Shown: positions 21,659 through 31,909 of the stretch, one piece after another
Layout of the letters: each line of letters starts with the position of its first letter
Position numbering within the stretch: position 1 is the first letter of the stretch
NCBI GenBank assembly: GCA_004835665.1
Contig: RBKR01000020.1
Span: 558,001 to 622,000 of the forward strand
Direction: 5' to 3'
Origin: Phoma sp. XZ068
Taxonomy: Eukaryota; Ascomycota; Dothideomycetes; Pleosporales; Didymellaceae
DNA length: 64,000 bases
Program-made: the position numbers and the translations under genes
The notes under the pieces: model-generated
The model's database searches: none
What the model was told of the DNA's origin: nothing
Seen by the model: the letters and a program-made list of their open reading frames with translations, nothing else

Positions 21659-22438
21659 CTAGAAGGTAGCCACCATAGCGACTCCCACCGCACTCAACAA
21701 CAGTGCAGCGACCTCAACACGCCCGCTCCCGCTCTTCTTCGCGTCCTGCGCCGCCTGGCCCTTGTTGTACCCATTGCTGCCCGCAATCGCAACCACGAAG
21801 CCTTGATCCGTAAACCCTGAGTTCACCGTGTTCTGCTTCGTCACAGCATCGCCCCAGAACACACACTTGATCACCGTACTGCTAGGCGCATCCGTGCATC
21901 CTGTACCCAGGTTTATCGTCGGGGTCCTCTCAAAGAAAATGTTGATCGCTGTGCAGCCGGATTTCGCGTCGCATTGTGCACTGCAGTTGGTCGTGTCATA
22001 GGAAGACAGCTCGGAGATGCCCAGATACTTTGTTGCCGTGGTCGAGGCGTGCAGGTTGGTGAAGGCCGATGTGTAGTTTGTCGGCGTTGTGGCGTTCTTT
22101 GCAAAGTCTGCGAAGGGCTGGTAGGCAAGGAAGGCAACAGATGTGTCGGGGGAAGGTACGGGGCCGGCGCCGCGTGTGCGGTTGGTGCAGGTATTGTTAT
22201 CCTGGCGCTCAACAAGGACGGGTGTTCGCTTTAGGATCGCGGGTGTTTCGCCAGCAGCTGCAGCGGCGGCAATGGAGGATGTTGCGCTCGCAGCATCGTA
22301 GGTCACGGCTGGAGGAGGGGCGAGAGGATCGATGGACAGGTTGGGGACTGGGGCGTCGAGTGCAGCGTCGATGTTGATTTGTTGGGCCGTGGTAAGCGTG
22401 AGCGCTGCGAGCAGCGAGGTTATGGTCGTTGAACGCAT
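21659..22438 (-). CDS. Secreted, probably GPI-anchored protein of unknown function
   Basis: Intronless, 259 aa. The ATG at 22438 gives a signal peptide (MRSTTITSLLAALTLTTAQQ); upstream in-frame codons contain no other ATG. A Pro/Ala-rich linker with a dibasic KR site (ILKRTPVLVER) follows. The main domain contains several Cys and N-glycosylation sequons (NNTC, NRT, NATT, NYTS) and a conserved core around CDAKSGCTAINIFFERTP and GFVVAIAGSNGYNK. The C-terminus has a small-residue/Gly-Ser patch (KKSGSG) then a hydrophobic tail (VEVAALLLSAVGVAMVATF), typical of a GPI-attachment signal. The fold resembles fungal apple/PAN-like secreted proteins only loosely; I do not assign an activity. Likely location is cell surface or wall. 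Confidence 0.82.
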   Translation of the reverse strand: MRSTTITSLLAALTLTTAQQINIDAALDAPVPNLSIDPLAPPPAVTYDAASATSSIAAAAAAGETPAILKRTPVLVERQDNNTCTNRTRGAGPVPSPDTSVAFLAYQPFADFAKNATTPTNYTSAFTNLHASTTATKYLGISELSSYDTTNCSAQCDAKSGCTAINIFFERTPTINLGTGCTDAPSSTVIKCVFWGDAVTKQNTVNSGFTDQGFVVAIAGSNGYNKGQAAQDAKKSGSGRVEVAALLLSAVGVAMVATF

Positions 22439-23830
22439 GATTATGAACGAGCGCAAAAGAGCGTGAATTAACAAAAAGCAGATCGATTACTGGAGAGCGC
22501 GATTCCTCGCAGGTCTGGATAAGAGGAGCAAAATGAGAGAACTGCAGTATTGAGTTCAAGGGCACTATCAGCCATATCTGCGGCTGTTCGTTGTCGAGAC
22601 CGCTAGCCACAAACCAGGGTACCTGCGTCGAACCTGCCTTTATTGAGTATGGTCCATGTCCGGAAGCGGCGGTTGAGACCTGTTGGTGTGCGGTAGCGCT
22701 GCGTCTGGATGCTAAAATCAATGGAACAGCGCCTCGGCGTCTGTGACAAGAGCTGAGGCTGAAGCACAGGGGAGATTACATTTTTGCTCTGCACGAGTAG
22801 GTATTACTGTAGTACAGGTGAGCAGACTGGAAGTAATATAGCGATCTTACGCTCTCCAACTGTATTCTCCAGATTGTAAAAGAAACATGGAGTAAAGTGG
22901 TGAGGTTTGGTTTCTGACGGGTGATCGACGGTTCTGCTGGGATGTGCCTGTGCGCACAATCTATACTTAGCTGGTACTTCGCCTTCCATAGATGTTCGAT
23001 TTCGAACACTAGAACTCACATCGACTTTGACCGGATGTATCGCTGATGTGCATTCATATCGGACTGATGTTGGACATGAGGGTTATAAAATGAAAGCTGC
23101 GATGTTCTCCAGGGCTGCATATCGCGCACCTCTGTACTCACCTTCGTCCATCCAGAAACCCTGCGACCCAGGTGCTCAAATCCACTGCAGGCAGAGAATA
23201 AATCGCACAGAGATCGTCATCATCACTGCAGCAGCATCAAAGATCCTGAAAAACATTCCCGCAAAGCAGGTTCACATGCCCCGTCAACCCTGTTCATCCC
23301 GGTTGGGATCCGAGAATCGTACCACCCTGTCACCCCACCCGCAACCCAGCTCACATCTCTCGCCACCGCAGCCTTCTCCAGACCCAAACATCGTCTGACC
23401 CCATTACCGGGACTCTGCGAAGGATGGCGAATGTCATGTCCCCAGCCAATCAGATAATTCGCAAAATGGGTGCTCGTTCGATTTCGCACGTCCATTTGGG
23501 TAAGGCTGAGAGGCTGTGATGAAGAGAGATGAGGATCACGCAACCCGCACGTAGAGGGGATTCTGCTTGCGTCGGCGGACACCGTACGATGTGTAAAGGA
23601 GTCAGATACGCGGGATGGATATAAACTTATGGTGTTTCTGTGTTACTTTCATTATCCAGTTACAACAGCATCTATCAATCAATCAGTCAATCCACCGGCC
23701 TACATACCTACCAGCCTTATTATTATCTCTGCTCAGATTACCTACATCACTACAAGCTTGACCTAGTCAGCATTACTGAGCTCGCAACAAAGCCACTAAG
23801 CCACTTCATATCATCACCCGTACATCAACA
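22439..23830. other. Divergent intergenic region
   Basis: Promoters of the GPI-type gene (left) and the 69-aa protein gene (right). A short palindrome (TTCGATTTCGAA) lies near 22993. No supported coding sequence or RNA gene. Confidence 0.4.
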
Positions 23831-24138
23831 ATGCCAGCGACACCCAAATCCTTCCTCCCCGCCTTCACCGGCTTCATCGGTACGTCTCCTTATCTTCCCT
23901 CCTCCCTGTACCTACACCTCCATCAATCATCCGCCTTCCTCTCAAGCCTACCTTTGCAGCTCACTAACACCCTACAGTCTTCGCATTCTCCTACACTTTC
24001 GTCGTCGCATCGAAAGAAGGCGCCGCCATGGACATGGCGCGCACACGGTGGCAGAACCAGCATGCCAGTGCACGCAATGTGCTCTCGGGGGGCGTAACGA
24101 TGATGGATGCTGTGGAGGAGAAGATGGGGAAACAATAG
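23831..24138 (+). CDS. Small single-span membrane protein, 69 aa, unknown function
   Basis: A two-exon gene too short for a standard ORF screen: 23831-23879 and 23978-24138, with a 98-bp intron (GTACGT..CTACAG). The joined product starts MPATPKSFLPAFTGFI and continues VFAFSYTFVVASKEGAAMDM. It has one hydrophobic helix (about residues 8-27) followed by a charged amphipathic tail ending MDAVEEKMGKQ. Size, a short N-terminal arm and a single helix resemble small subunits of mitochondrial inner-membrane complexes. That comparison is inference and I do not recognise the family. Support comes from good splice signals, an intact frame across the junction and an ATG preceded by CAACA. Confidence 0.7.
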
Positions 24139-24538
24139 CATGCTATGGTAGTGGAATGGGATGGATGGGTGGTGCATTTATGGAGTTTATATGGAGTTGG
24201 GCTTGGAAAGGGACTGGGATTTGACTTTGCATTTGGGGAGACTTTTTGTGGAGTGGGAGGAGGATTAGCATGGGAATACCATATCATACCTTCACATTAA
24301 TGTGTTAGATGTAATATGTCTAAGTGAATGTGCGGTGAGGCGAAGAAGATGGATTCTTTATCAAGTAGCCAAATGCGCTGGTACATGCGCTCCATGGGAG
24401 CTCGCATGTACCGGATTCTTGAGCCGAAACGCCTTACTCAGCACAATGCGGTGTTGAAGATTAGGATATATATACAAGAAGAAACACCGCGTGACATCGT
24501 ACAACCCCTTCCCAATAACATCAGGGAGATCAAGAAGA
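24139..24538. other. Intergenic between convergent genes
   Basis: 3' flanks of the 69-aa protein gene and of the DUF4045/gelsolin gene. Nothing else is seen. Confidence 0.45.
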
Positions 24539-27500
24539 TTATTTCCGTGTGGCCTGGATGGCTTTCTCGAGGCCAACGATCCTTAGACTCTTGCCGCGCT
24601 TGAGACTGCCGCTCATGAGCTCGGCGGTGGGGATGACGGCATCGTTCCAATGCCTGAAGACGGCCTTCATGTCGCGCGGTACGCCCTCGAGGACGATGGT
24701 GGTGACGGGCATGAAGGGGCGGTCCTCTTCTGAGACAGCGAGGATGCCGTATTCCTGTGCGAACATGAGGGCTGTGGAGAAGGCAGGAGCCTGGCTACGT
24801 GCTAGAGCGCCGACGATACTACTCAGGTTAGTATCCTATTACTTACAACTGATCAATCAAACTTACATGTACATCTCAAAGAAAGCATCCAGAACGTAGA
24901 TGTACTCGGGCTCCAAATCGCGCTGGCAAAAGGGCATAATCTCCACAATCTTGGTCGTGATACCCGGCGGGAGCGGGCTCTTCGGAGTCATGGGCGTCTG
25001 TGGGCCAGGTTCAGCGTGTGCGCCAGTAGAAGTGGGAGAAAGCGACTGCGCAAACGAGCTGCGGCGCAGGTTCGCGAAGAAGGAACCCACCTGCAGGCTT
25101 TGTCCCCATCCTCCCGAGGCCTCTTGTTGCTGGTCTATCTTGTACAGTCGTGCACGGTAGCGGTCCGAGGTCGCTTTGTAGCGCCAGTGGTCGGCTGAGC
25201 GCGGGATCGGAGGTCCCTTGTGCGTGGGTGGGGGAAAGGTGTTGATGAGATGCTGAGGCTCGGAGCCTTCGTCGATTTCTTGGAAGTCGCCTGTGGGCGC
25301 GAGATCCATACCCATCAGTCGTGCGCCGGACAGCTCTTCGGCGGAGCAGCCGCGACCTTTCCAGAGGTAGACCTTGCTGGCCTCGGTAGAAATCAGGTAT
25401 ACAAAGGCAGAGCAGAAGCTGTTCAGCGCGAAGTCGACCTCATCGAACGCAAGGTGACCAAGGTGACGGCGTCCGCACAGCATGAACTGTTTCGATGCTG
25501 GCTTGATTCCACGTCTGGTGATGACAATGCCCCCAAGGGCGTCGAAGAAGTTGGGTGGCTCGTTGCCTTGACGGACAATGAGCAATCTCGCTTGATTCTG
25601 CTTTGCGTGGTTCCTTGCGAACAGCTGTGCATCTTCGATGTTTGATTCAGCAACGTTATTGCCTGCCCAGAGGTACACGTCTGTGTTCTTTGCTCCCTTT
25701 GAGTCCGTGTAGACATGTGTACAGATGTACATCGAGTCCTGAAAGAGCACGTGTTGTTCGTGCGCTGGAATGGAGATCATCTTGCCATCTCCTGTGATCT
25801 CATGGATCTCTTGCTTCTGGGTGCGCACCTTTCCAGCTGGCCCAAGGTCGAAGGGTGGCGAATGCAACACCTGCACTGTGTCGATATTTTCTGGCAGTTG
25901 GCCTTCAGTCACGGGGGCCTCATCGAAGAACTCGGCGAACAGTCCATCGTGCTTCGGTGTGGCTGGTGCTTGTGCTGACTTAGGAGTATCAGGCTGCTGC
26001 CTGTCAGCGCTCCTGGGCGGTGACATTGGCAGGTCTTTGGAGAGCCGGGGACTTGACTCTCGTGACCGTGATGCTCCTCCACCAAATCCACCAAAGCCAC
26101 CCAGACTAAAGCCGAGACCAGCTGGCTTAGTCTTTGGCTGCAAAGGTGCCGGGGGAAGGGGCTTCGAAGAGAACGAGTCTGGTCGAGCTGGGGACTCAGG
26201 CTTGGACTCAGCCTCAGGCGATCGCACAAGACCAGCATCCTTCATCGCAGCCTTTTCGTCGGCCTGAGTGGGTAGCTTGATTGGTGACTTTGTCCTCTGC
26301 GGTACAGGTGAAGAAGGTGCTGACTGTCGACCCCAAAGGGCTGTTGCGGCTTTCACAGAAGAGAACCCTGACTTTTGGGGCGAGCCTGCATCCTTGACTG
26401 GCGAAACTTCAGCATTGGGAGTTGGAATCTCCTTCAACACGGTTGGCTTTGGCGACTCCTTCACTGGCGGTGTAGGCAACGGCCTGGAAAATCTAGAAGA
26501 TGTGACGGAAGGGGGTGGCGATGGAGATGTTGGTTTTGGTGACTTGATCGATGCAATTGATGGTGATTTGATCGATGTAATTGATGGCGACCTGGCCGCC
26601 TCTGGGTTTGGTGACTGTTGTGCAATGTTGAATGCTCCAGAACTGATCCTCTCGGACTTCTTTGGCACACTTGGTGAAGCTGTCTTAGGTGTTCCGATGG
26701 ACTCTGGCCTAGGTGACTGCTTCGGGATGCTTTGTGTTCCAGAAATTCTTCTCTCCAGATCAATTGATGACGGCTTCTTGGCCACTTCCGGAGTGGGAGC
26801 CTTGTCAAACTTTGCTGAGATCTGGCGTGGCTTGGCTGGTGTCACAGGCTTCTCACCGATGGACTCTCTGGCAGGCTTACTGGTTACTGAGGGCTCCTCT
26901 GATGCTCCGTTAGTCTTGAGTGGTTCAGAGCTAGGAAGGATTTGCCTGGTTTTGACCAACGGGGCAGCAGCAGCAGTGGCATTCACCTTCTCGGGGACCG
27001 TTTCAGGGACCTTCTCCGGCTCCGGGGCAGATTTCTTGGCTGCTGGTGTCCTTCTCTTCGGTCCACGGGCGCGTCCTTTGGTCATGTGTGTCAGCTCTGG
27101 AGCAGGTCCTGATGGTTCATCCTGGGCTGGCTTTGAGGTGGGAGATTCACCAGCACTCGATGTGGACTTCTCAGTCGCCAGTGGAGGTGGGCCGCGAGCT
27201 AGCATTCCAGCTAAAGCAGGGTTGAAGCGATCCGCTAACTTGCTAGGCTTGGTGCTGTCCTTCTTTGCAAATAGTGGAGCTGGTGATGCTGGTTTGTCGT
27301 CCTTCTTTTCAAGATTTGGTCGTTCCACTCCTCGTAAGCTTTTCTTCCTGGCCAGTGCTTCCGGGACAACCTTCTTCTCCTCTTCCTTGGCGACTATAGG
27401 GAACTTTGAAATGCTCTTCGAACGATCAAGTCTTCCGCGTATCGCAATGGCTTCCGGTACCTCAGTAGGCTTTGAGATGCTTTCCGATCGCTTGAGTGCC

Positions 27501-29915
27501 GAACCTTCCTCCTGAGCCTTTTCCAGCATGGATGACCTCTTCTCTTTCAAGCTTTCCCTGAACTCATCGCGACGAACAGTAGGTTTCGGCCCACCAGTCA
27601 CGTTTAAGGCGTTCTTACCGCCCACAATGTTGGCTTTGAAGATGTCAGGTGCGACAAAGTTCTTGGTCTCTGCCTTTCGTAGCTTGCCAAACACATTCTG
27701 AAGTTCCGATTGCGCTTGACTCTGAGTCTTGGGTGCGTCGCTTGTGGGGGTTTGCCGCGACTTCAGGCCAGCACGGAAGTCCTTCTTGGGAGGTGTATCC
27801 GGCTTCTGTTTGGCAGCAGGCGGGAAACGTGACAGTACCGACTTTGATGGCGCCGGTGACGGTGCTGCCTCCTTGTCCTTTTGAGGTGCTTCTACTGGGG
27901 TCTCGGGATCAGATTTGGGAGGTTCAGTCTTTGTAGGCTCAATCTGGAGAGGGGTTGTCTGCTCAGCAGACTTCGACTTTTCAAACTTGGGCTTCTCTGC
28001 ATCTTTGACTGGTTCTAATGTCTTGACCTCCTCTTTCAAGGGCGACGATGGCTTCAAGTCTACTGCAGGCTCCAGTGACGGTGTGGCCTGAGCTTCTTTG
28101 GGCTCCTCTTTCGCGAAAGGATCGAACTTCGAAGAGTCGAGTTTCAGGGCATCGAGTTTTGGAGATTCTAGCTTTGGCGACTCGAGAGTCGCTTTGCGAA
28201 GCGACACCGGTCGGAGCTGAACATCCTTGAGGGGTGAAGCTGGACGTGAACCCGACTGTTCTCCAAATGGAGTTCCTAGAGGACTGCCCTTGCCAAGGTC
28301 GACACTGCCACGTTGTTGCTTTGCGCGGTTGAGCTCAGCCATCCATGCTGGCTGTTGCGGGGATGCTGGAGCCAACGGCTTCGGCGAGTCCGGTTTGTTC
28401 AAGGCATTCTCGAGCCAGCTCGATTTGGTCGGGCTCCATCGCTTGGACGGACTGGATGCCCGGTCACCGTCCTCACTTTGGTCCTTGTTACTGAAGGTGG
28501 AGTGCACAGACTTGCTGCGGCTGTGACGGTTTGGTATCGCTGGCCTTACAAAGTCATCCTTCGGGGCGGTATCGATGCCAAGACCTTTCATGGTGGTGTT
28601 GCTGGAGCTGGATTGGGGGCGCGAATGAGGCTCAGCAGACTGCTCCCTGCTGAGGCTTGTTGGACGCTCCATCTTGGACAATGAGCCGAATCCAGACATT
28701 GCACTCCCTCGGTTGCTGAAGCTAGAGCTCTGTCTGTTCAGGGTAGGAGGCGTTTGGGTACTCCACCTTTTGCTGACGCTGTCGCTGCGCTTGAGACTTG
28801 CACTCAGGACGAAGCCACCCATGCCCTTTGTTGGAGACACGGGCCGCTCGCGCTCTGGTGACAGTCTCCCTTGCGTCGGTGACATGAGCGGTCCGCGTGC
28901 CGGCCCTGCGTTGTCCCCACTTTCCCCAGTGACCCCTTGTTCGGACGGCGGGGCAAACTTTTGCGACTCGAGTGTCGGCAGGGGCGATCGTGTTGCTGCT
29001 GTGTCTGCGTCTCCGCCTGATATCGATGTTGCGGTCGAGAAGCGGTTGCTCATGGCGGTGCTGCCTCGCATGGAGCCACCTCTCGACGTGGGCCGGCTCG
29101 ACGGTGTGCTTTCTGTGGGAGGGCTGGCCAGCTCGGGCTCCTTGGAAGATGTTGCAGAGTCTCGTGAGATGGTCGAGTCGCGGGACATGCCGGGGAGCTG
29201 TCGCCTGCCTGATATTGAGCCGGCATCGGAGGCATTGTCTTCCTCGTTCCGCCTGTAGGCCGCTGAGCCTATGCCACGGTCTGCTGTCTGGCGAAAGTAC
29301 GCGGGGTCCTTCGCGCCCAGCGAGGCTGCAATCTGGGCTCTCGAGGTAGGTCGCTCGGGCGACGAGGGGGCGGAGGCATCGCGAGAGGAAGGCCTGGCTG
29401 CCACAGACAGGGGCCGGCGCATGCTGCCAGACTGCGGGCGCTGCTTCCATGACAGCGTGCCCGAGCGGCCCAATGCTGCGGCGCTCGTTGCCGGCTTCTG
29501 CGGCTCGCTGTCGTCGGCCGTGGGCGCGGCGGAGCTCGTCAATTGCTGCAGCGAGGCCTCGCGGGCGGCGGCGTCGTCGTGCTGCGGCGGCGGGCTCATG
29601 GCGGGCGTGGGGGTGCTGGCCGCTTTTTCCTGCACCTGCTGCGGAGTGTGGACGGACGAGCGGTGCAGCGACTGCGGCGTTGTGGGCTTGTCGGGGGAGA
29701 TGGAGCGCGCCCGTTCTGTTTTGAGCAAAACATCAGTGGAGTCAACACACAAAAAGAGACATGCACCGACCTGCTCTGCGCGCTAACCGCTCGCTGCGGC
29801 CCTGAATCAGGTCTTCCTCGAGCTTCTTGACTCTCTCGGCGTCCTGCTGGTCGCGCTGCTCGCCCAGCTGCCGGATCCGCTGCACAAACTCCTGAGGGTC
29901 GATTTCCTCGGCCAT
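24539..29915 (-). CDS. DUF4045/gelsolin-repeat protein, very large
   Basis: About 1757 aa in three exons (29915-29771, 29715-24867, 24818-24539; introns of 55 and 48 bp). The N-terminus (MAEEIDPQEFVQRIRQLGEQ) is a short coiled coil. It is followed by about 1100 residues of low-complexity Ser/Pro/Lys sequence with phospho-site-like SP/TP motifs, including short direct repeats of PSIASIKS. The C-terminal 400 residues contain gelsolin-type repeats, recognised by VYLWAGNNVAES, FFDALGGIVITRRG and KVYLWKGRGCSAEELSGA. The end of the last repeat is joined by the final intron (FEMY to IVGALARSQAPAFS). Gelsolin domains bind actin with calcium or phosphoinositides. An actin-cytoskeleton or septation role is plausible for this fungal family but not shown here. 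Long ORFs on the plus strand opposite this gene are compositional shadows. Confidence 0.92.
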
Positions 29916-30381
29916 GGTCGTGGATGGCCGCTCAACAATCAACGGCCCTCGATGTCAACACGCCTAAGACACAGTTCCCAATGCGTCCGTGCTACAAGAC
30001 AGCAACACGTCGAGAATGAAGCTGCTCGGTAGTAAGGCAATCCCGGGCGGTATCGAAGCTAGACAGTCGTTAAATTGCTTCGAGTGCTCGGTGCATGCTT
30101 GGCCTGAGCGTTCTGTCAGTCACCGTCCCCAGATGTGATTCGGCGCTGCTGAAACGCTCGAATTGGCGCTGGACAAGGTCGAGCACGAGGAGCACAGTGG
30201 CAGAGGTGGAATGGTCACAGGTTGCGCAGCAGCTTGCAGTCGATGTTTGTTTATACTTGCACTACACTCAGCCGTTCTCCACACTTGAAGCAGTTGGGCC
30301 GGCTTGTGTCAAACCACCGCTACCCGGATTTAGCTTGCGACGATCCAGCGTCCCTTGCACCCATGCCGTGCTTGATACACT
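29916..30381. other. Intergenic: DUF4045 promoter and ARL2 3' flank
   Basis: Nothing beyond the expected upstream flank of the large gene and the 3' flank of ARL2. Confidence 0.45.
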
Positions 30382-31174
30382 TCAGTACAGGAACAGGCGA
30401 GCCTTTGCGTCCTGTACTACCCACTGAAGCCCCTGCTGCAGGTTCTGCCCTGTCATGGCGCTGCAGCTCATGATTGTCCATTTGTGTGTTCTGATGGCGT
30501 CGAGCCCAAGTCCCTGCGTACCGTCAGTATCATTGGCCTAGCAACCCGTCCCAACATCAACGTCAGCACCCACCTCGCGCACATCGTCCTCGCTCATGGC
30601 GCCAGGAACATCGCTCTTGTTCTTGAACACTAGCAGACTTGCTCCTGATAGTCGCTGGCCCTGTCAGCATGCTGTGACGCCAAATGCTCTGGCTACGTAC
30701 CTCCTCAAGCAGCAGCCCTGCCAGCTCATGCCGACAATCGCCTATGCGATCACGGTCGGTGGCATCGACCACCCATATGAGCGTGTCTGTCTTTTCGAAA
30801 TAGTTTTTCCAGTACGTGCGCAGCGTCTTCTGGCCGCCGACGTCCCCTGTGAAGTCAGTCGATGCATATGCAGGAGTATGCAGGTACAGTACATATGTTT
30901 AATTTGTATCTCCATCATTAGCATTCTCGTCATCAACGAGTGGAGTTGGACGTACCCATCGTATTCTATTGTCTTGATAATGAAGCCCAGTGTTGGGCTG
31001 ACACTGTTCACATCCTCGTTCATGATTCTTTTCACAATGGTTGTCTTTCCTGCATTATCCAGGCCCCTTCCGCCGTCAGCTTCAACTATTTCAACTGATG
31101 CATTCGGGCACACACAGCATCAAAATGCGCATCTCCTTGTCCTTTAATCGCGCTTTTCGTAATATTGACAACAT
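30382..31174 (-). CDS. ARL2: ADP-ribosylation-factor-like small GTPase Arl2
   Basis: Small GTPase that works with tubulin cofactors in tubulin folding (yeast Cin4, fission yeast Alp41). Predicted 181 aa in six exons on the minus strand: 31174-31116, 31066-30956, 30909-30893, 30846-30701, 30654-30574, 30513-30382. The P-loop GLDNAGKTT is formed across intron 1, the switch threonine is in SPTLGF, and the G3 motif WDVGGQ is completed only if a 17-nt microexon (YKLNI) is included. NKSD carries the guanine-specificity motif (NKxD). The start MLSILRKARLKDKEMRIL matches the family. Four introns are 46-49 bp and the fifth is 60 bp. Exon 5 could begin at 30654 or at 30660; the former gives the family-like EERLSGASLL. 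Confidence 0.93.
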
Positions 31175-31909
31175 GTTGACTTGTTTGGGTTCGGCGACTT
31201 CGCTCTGTCAATCGTCAACAAGCAGTACCAACTTCGAGCGTCGGGTGGAGCTGCCCCTCGGCAAGCATTGCCTCAACAACAGGATTTGTTGCTGGGACCA
31301 AAACCCACCGTCCACCACGAGGACCTTCGACAAAGGTAGATGCATTTCCAGATTTGCCGGTACGCCTTCAAGACGTGATAGCCCACACATACCCGATCTG
31401 GCCTGAACATTTTTTCTCCTCTAGTGTTCGACCGTATTGATCGTTTGGTCACAGCTGGATCGTTGCCTAGTGGACTAATTACCACTTCATTCAAAGCGCA
31501 AGTGCACAATGTTACCTTCATCTGGTCTTTTGGGAAAACATGTATTTTCAAAAGGTACCTCTGGGCGTGACGAGACGACAACCGTACAGCACGTCCTCCA
31601 ATATAGCATTGTTGACATAGTTGGAATTGCCCCGACTACCTATTACCTGGAAGCCGTGCGGAGGGCTATCATAAAAAACCTGGGTTTCTGAAGAGTCACC
31701 TGTTGCCTGTGGCAGGAAAAGTGGCAAGGCTACAACGCTTCTCTCACCGTGAAATGCAATCCGCGAACGCTTGCCCTTTACATTTCGGTTCAATGACCTC
31801 ACCGGTTCTCTTGCCTTTTCTACTTCATCTCTGGACTCAAATATTCCCTGCTTAGTTTGTTCCCTTCTAAGCTTCTGCGTTGAAGTAGCTGTGGTCGTGC
31901 CTACCTGTC
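31175..31909. other. Divergent promoter region between ARL2 and the GNAT gene
   Basis: 735 bp separating two divergently transcribed genes. No coding sequence is supported. The stretch just before the GNAT ATG has small out-of-frame ORFs. Confidence 0.45.

Noticed and set aside
26268..27515. 415-codon plus-strand ORF opposite the DUF4045/gelsolin gene
   Set aside because: It mirrors the Ser/Pro/Lys-rich codon pattern of the real gene on the other strand and has no domain; several other long antisense ORFs lie opposite the same gene.
28674..29450. Overlapping ORFs of 194 and 242 codons opposite or out of frame in the DUF4045 region
   Set aside because: They are frame shadows of the low-complexity coding sequence.
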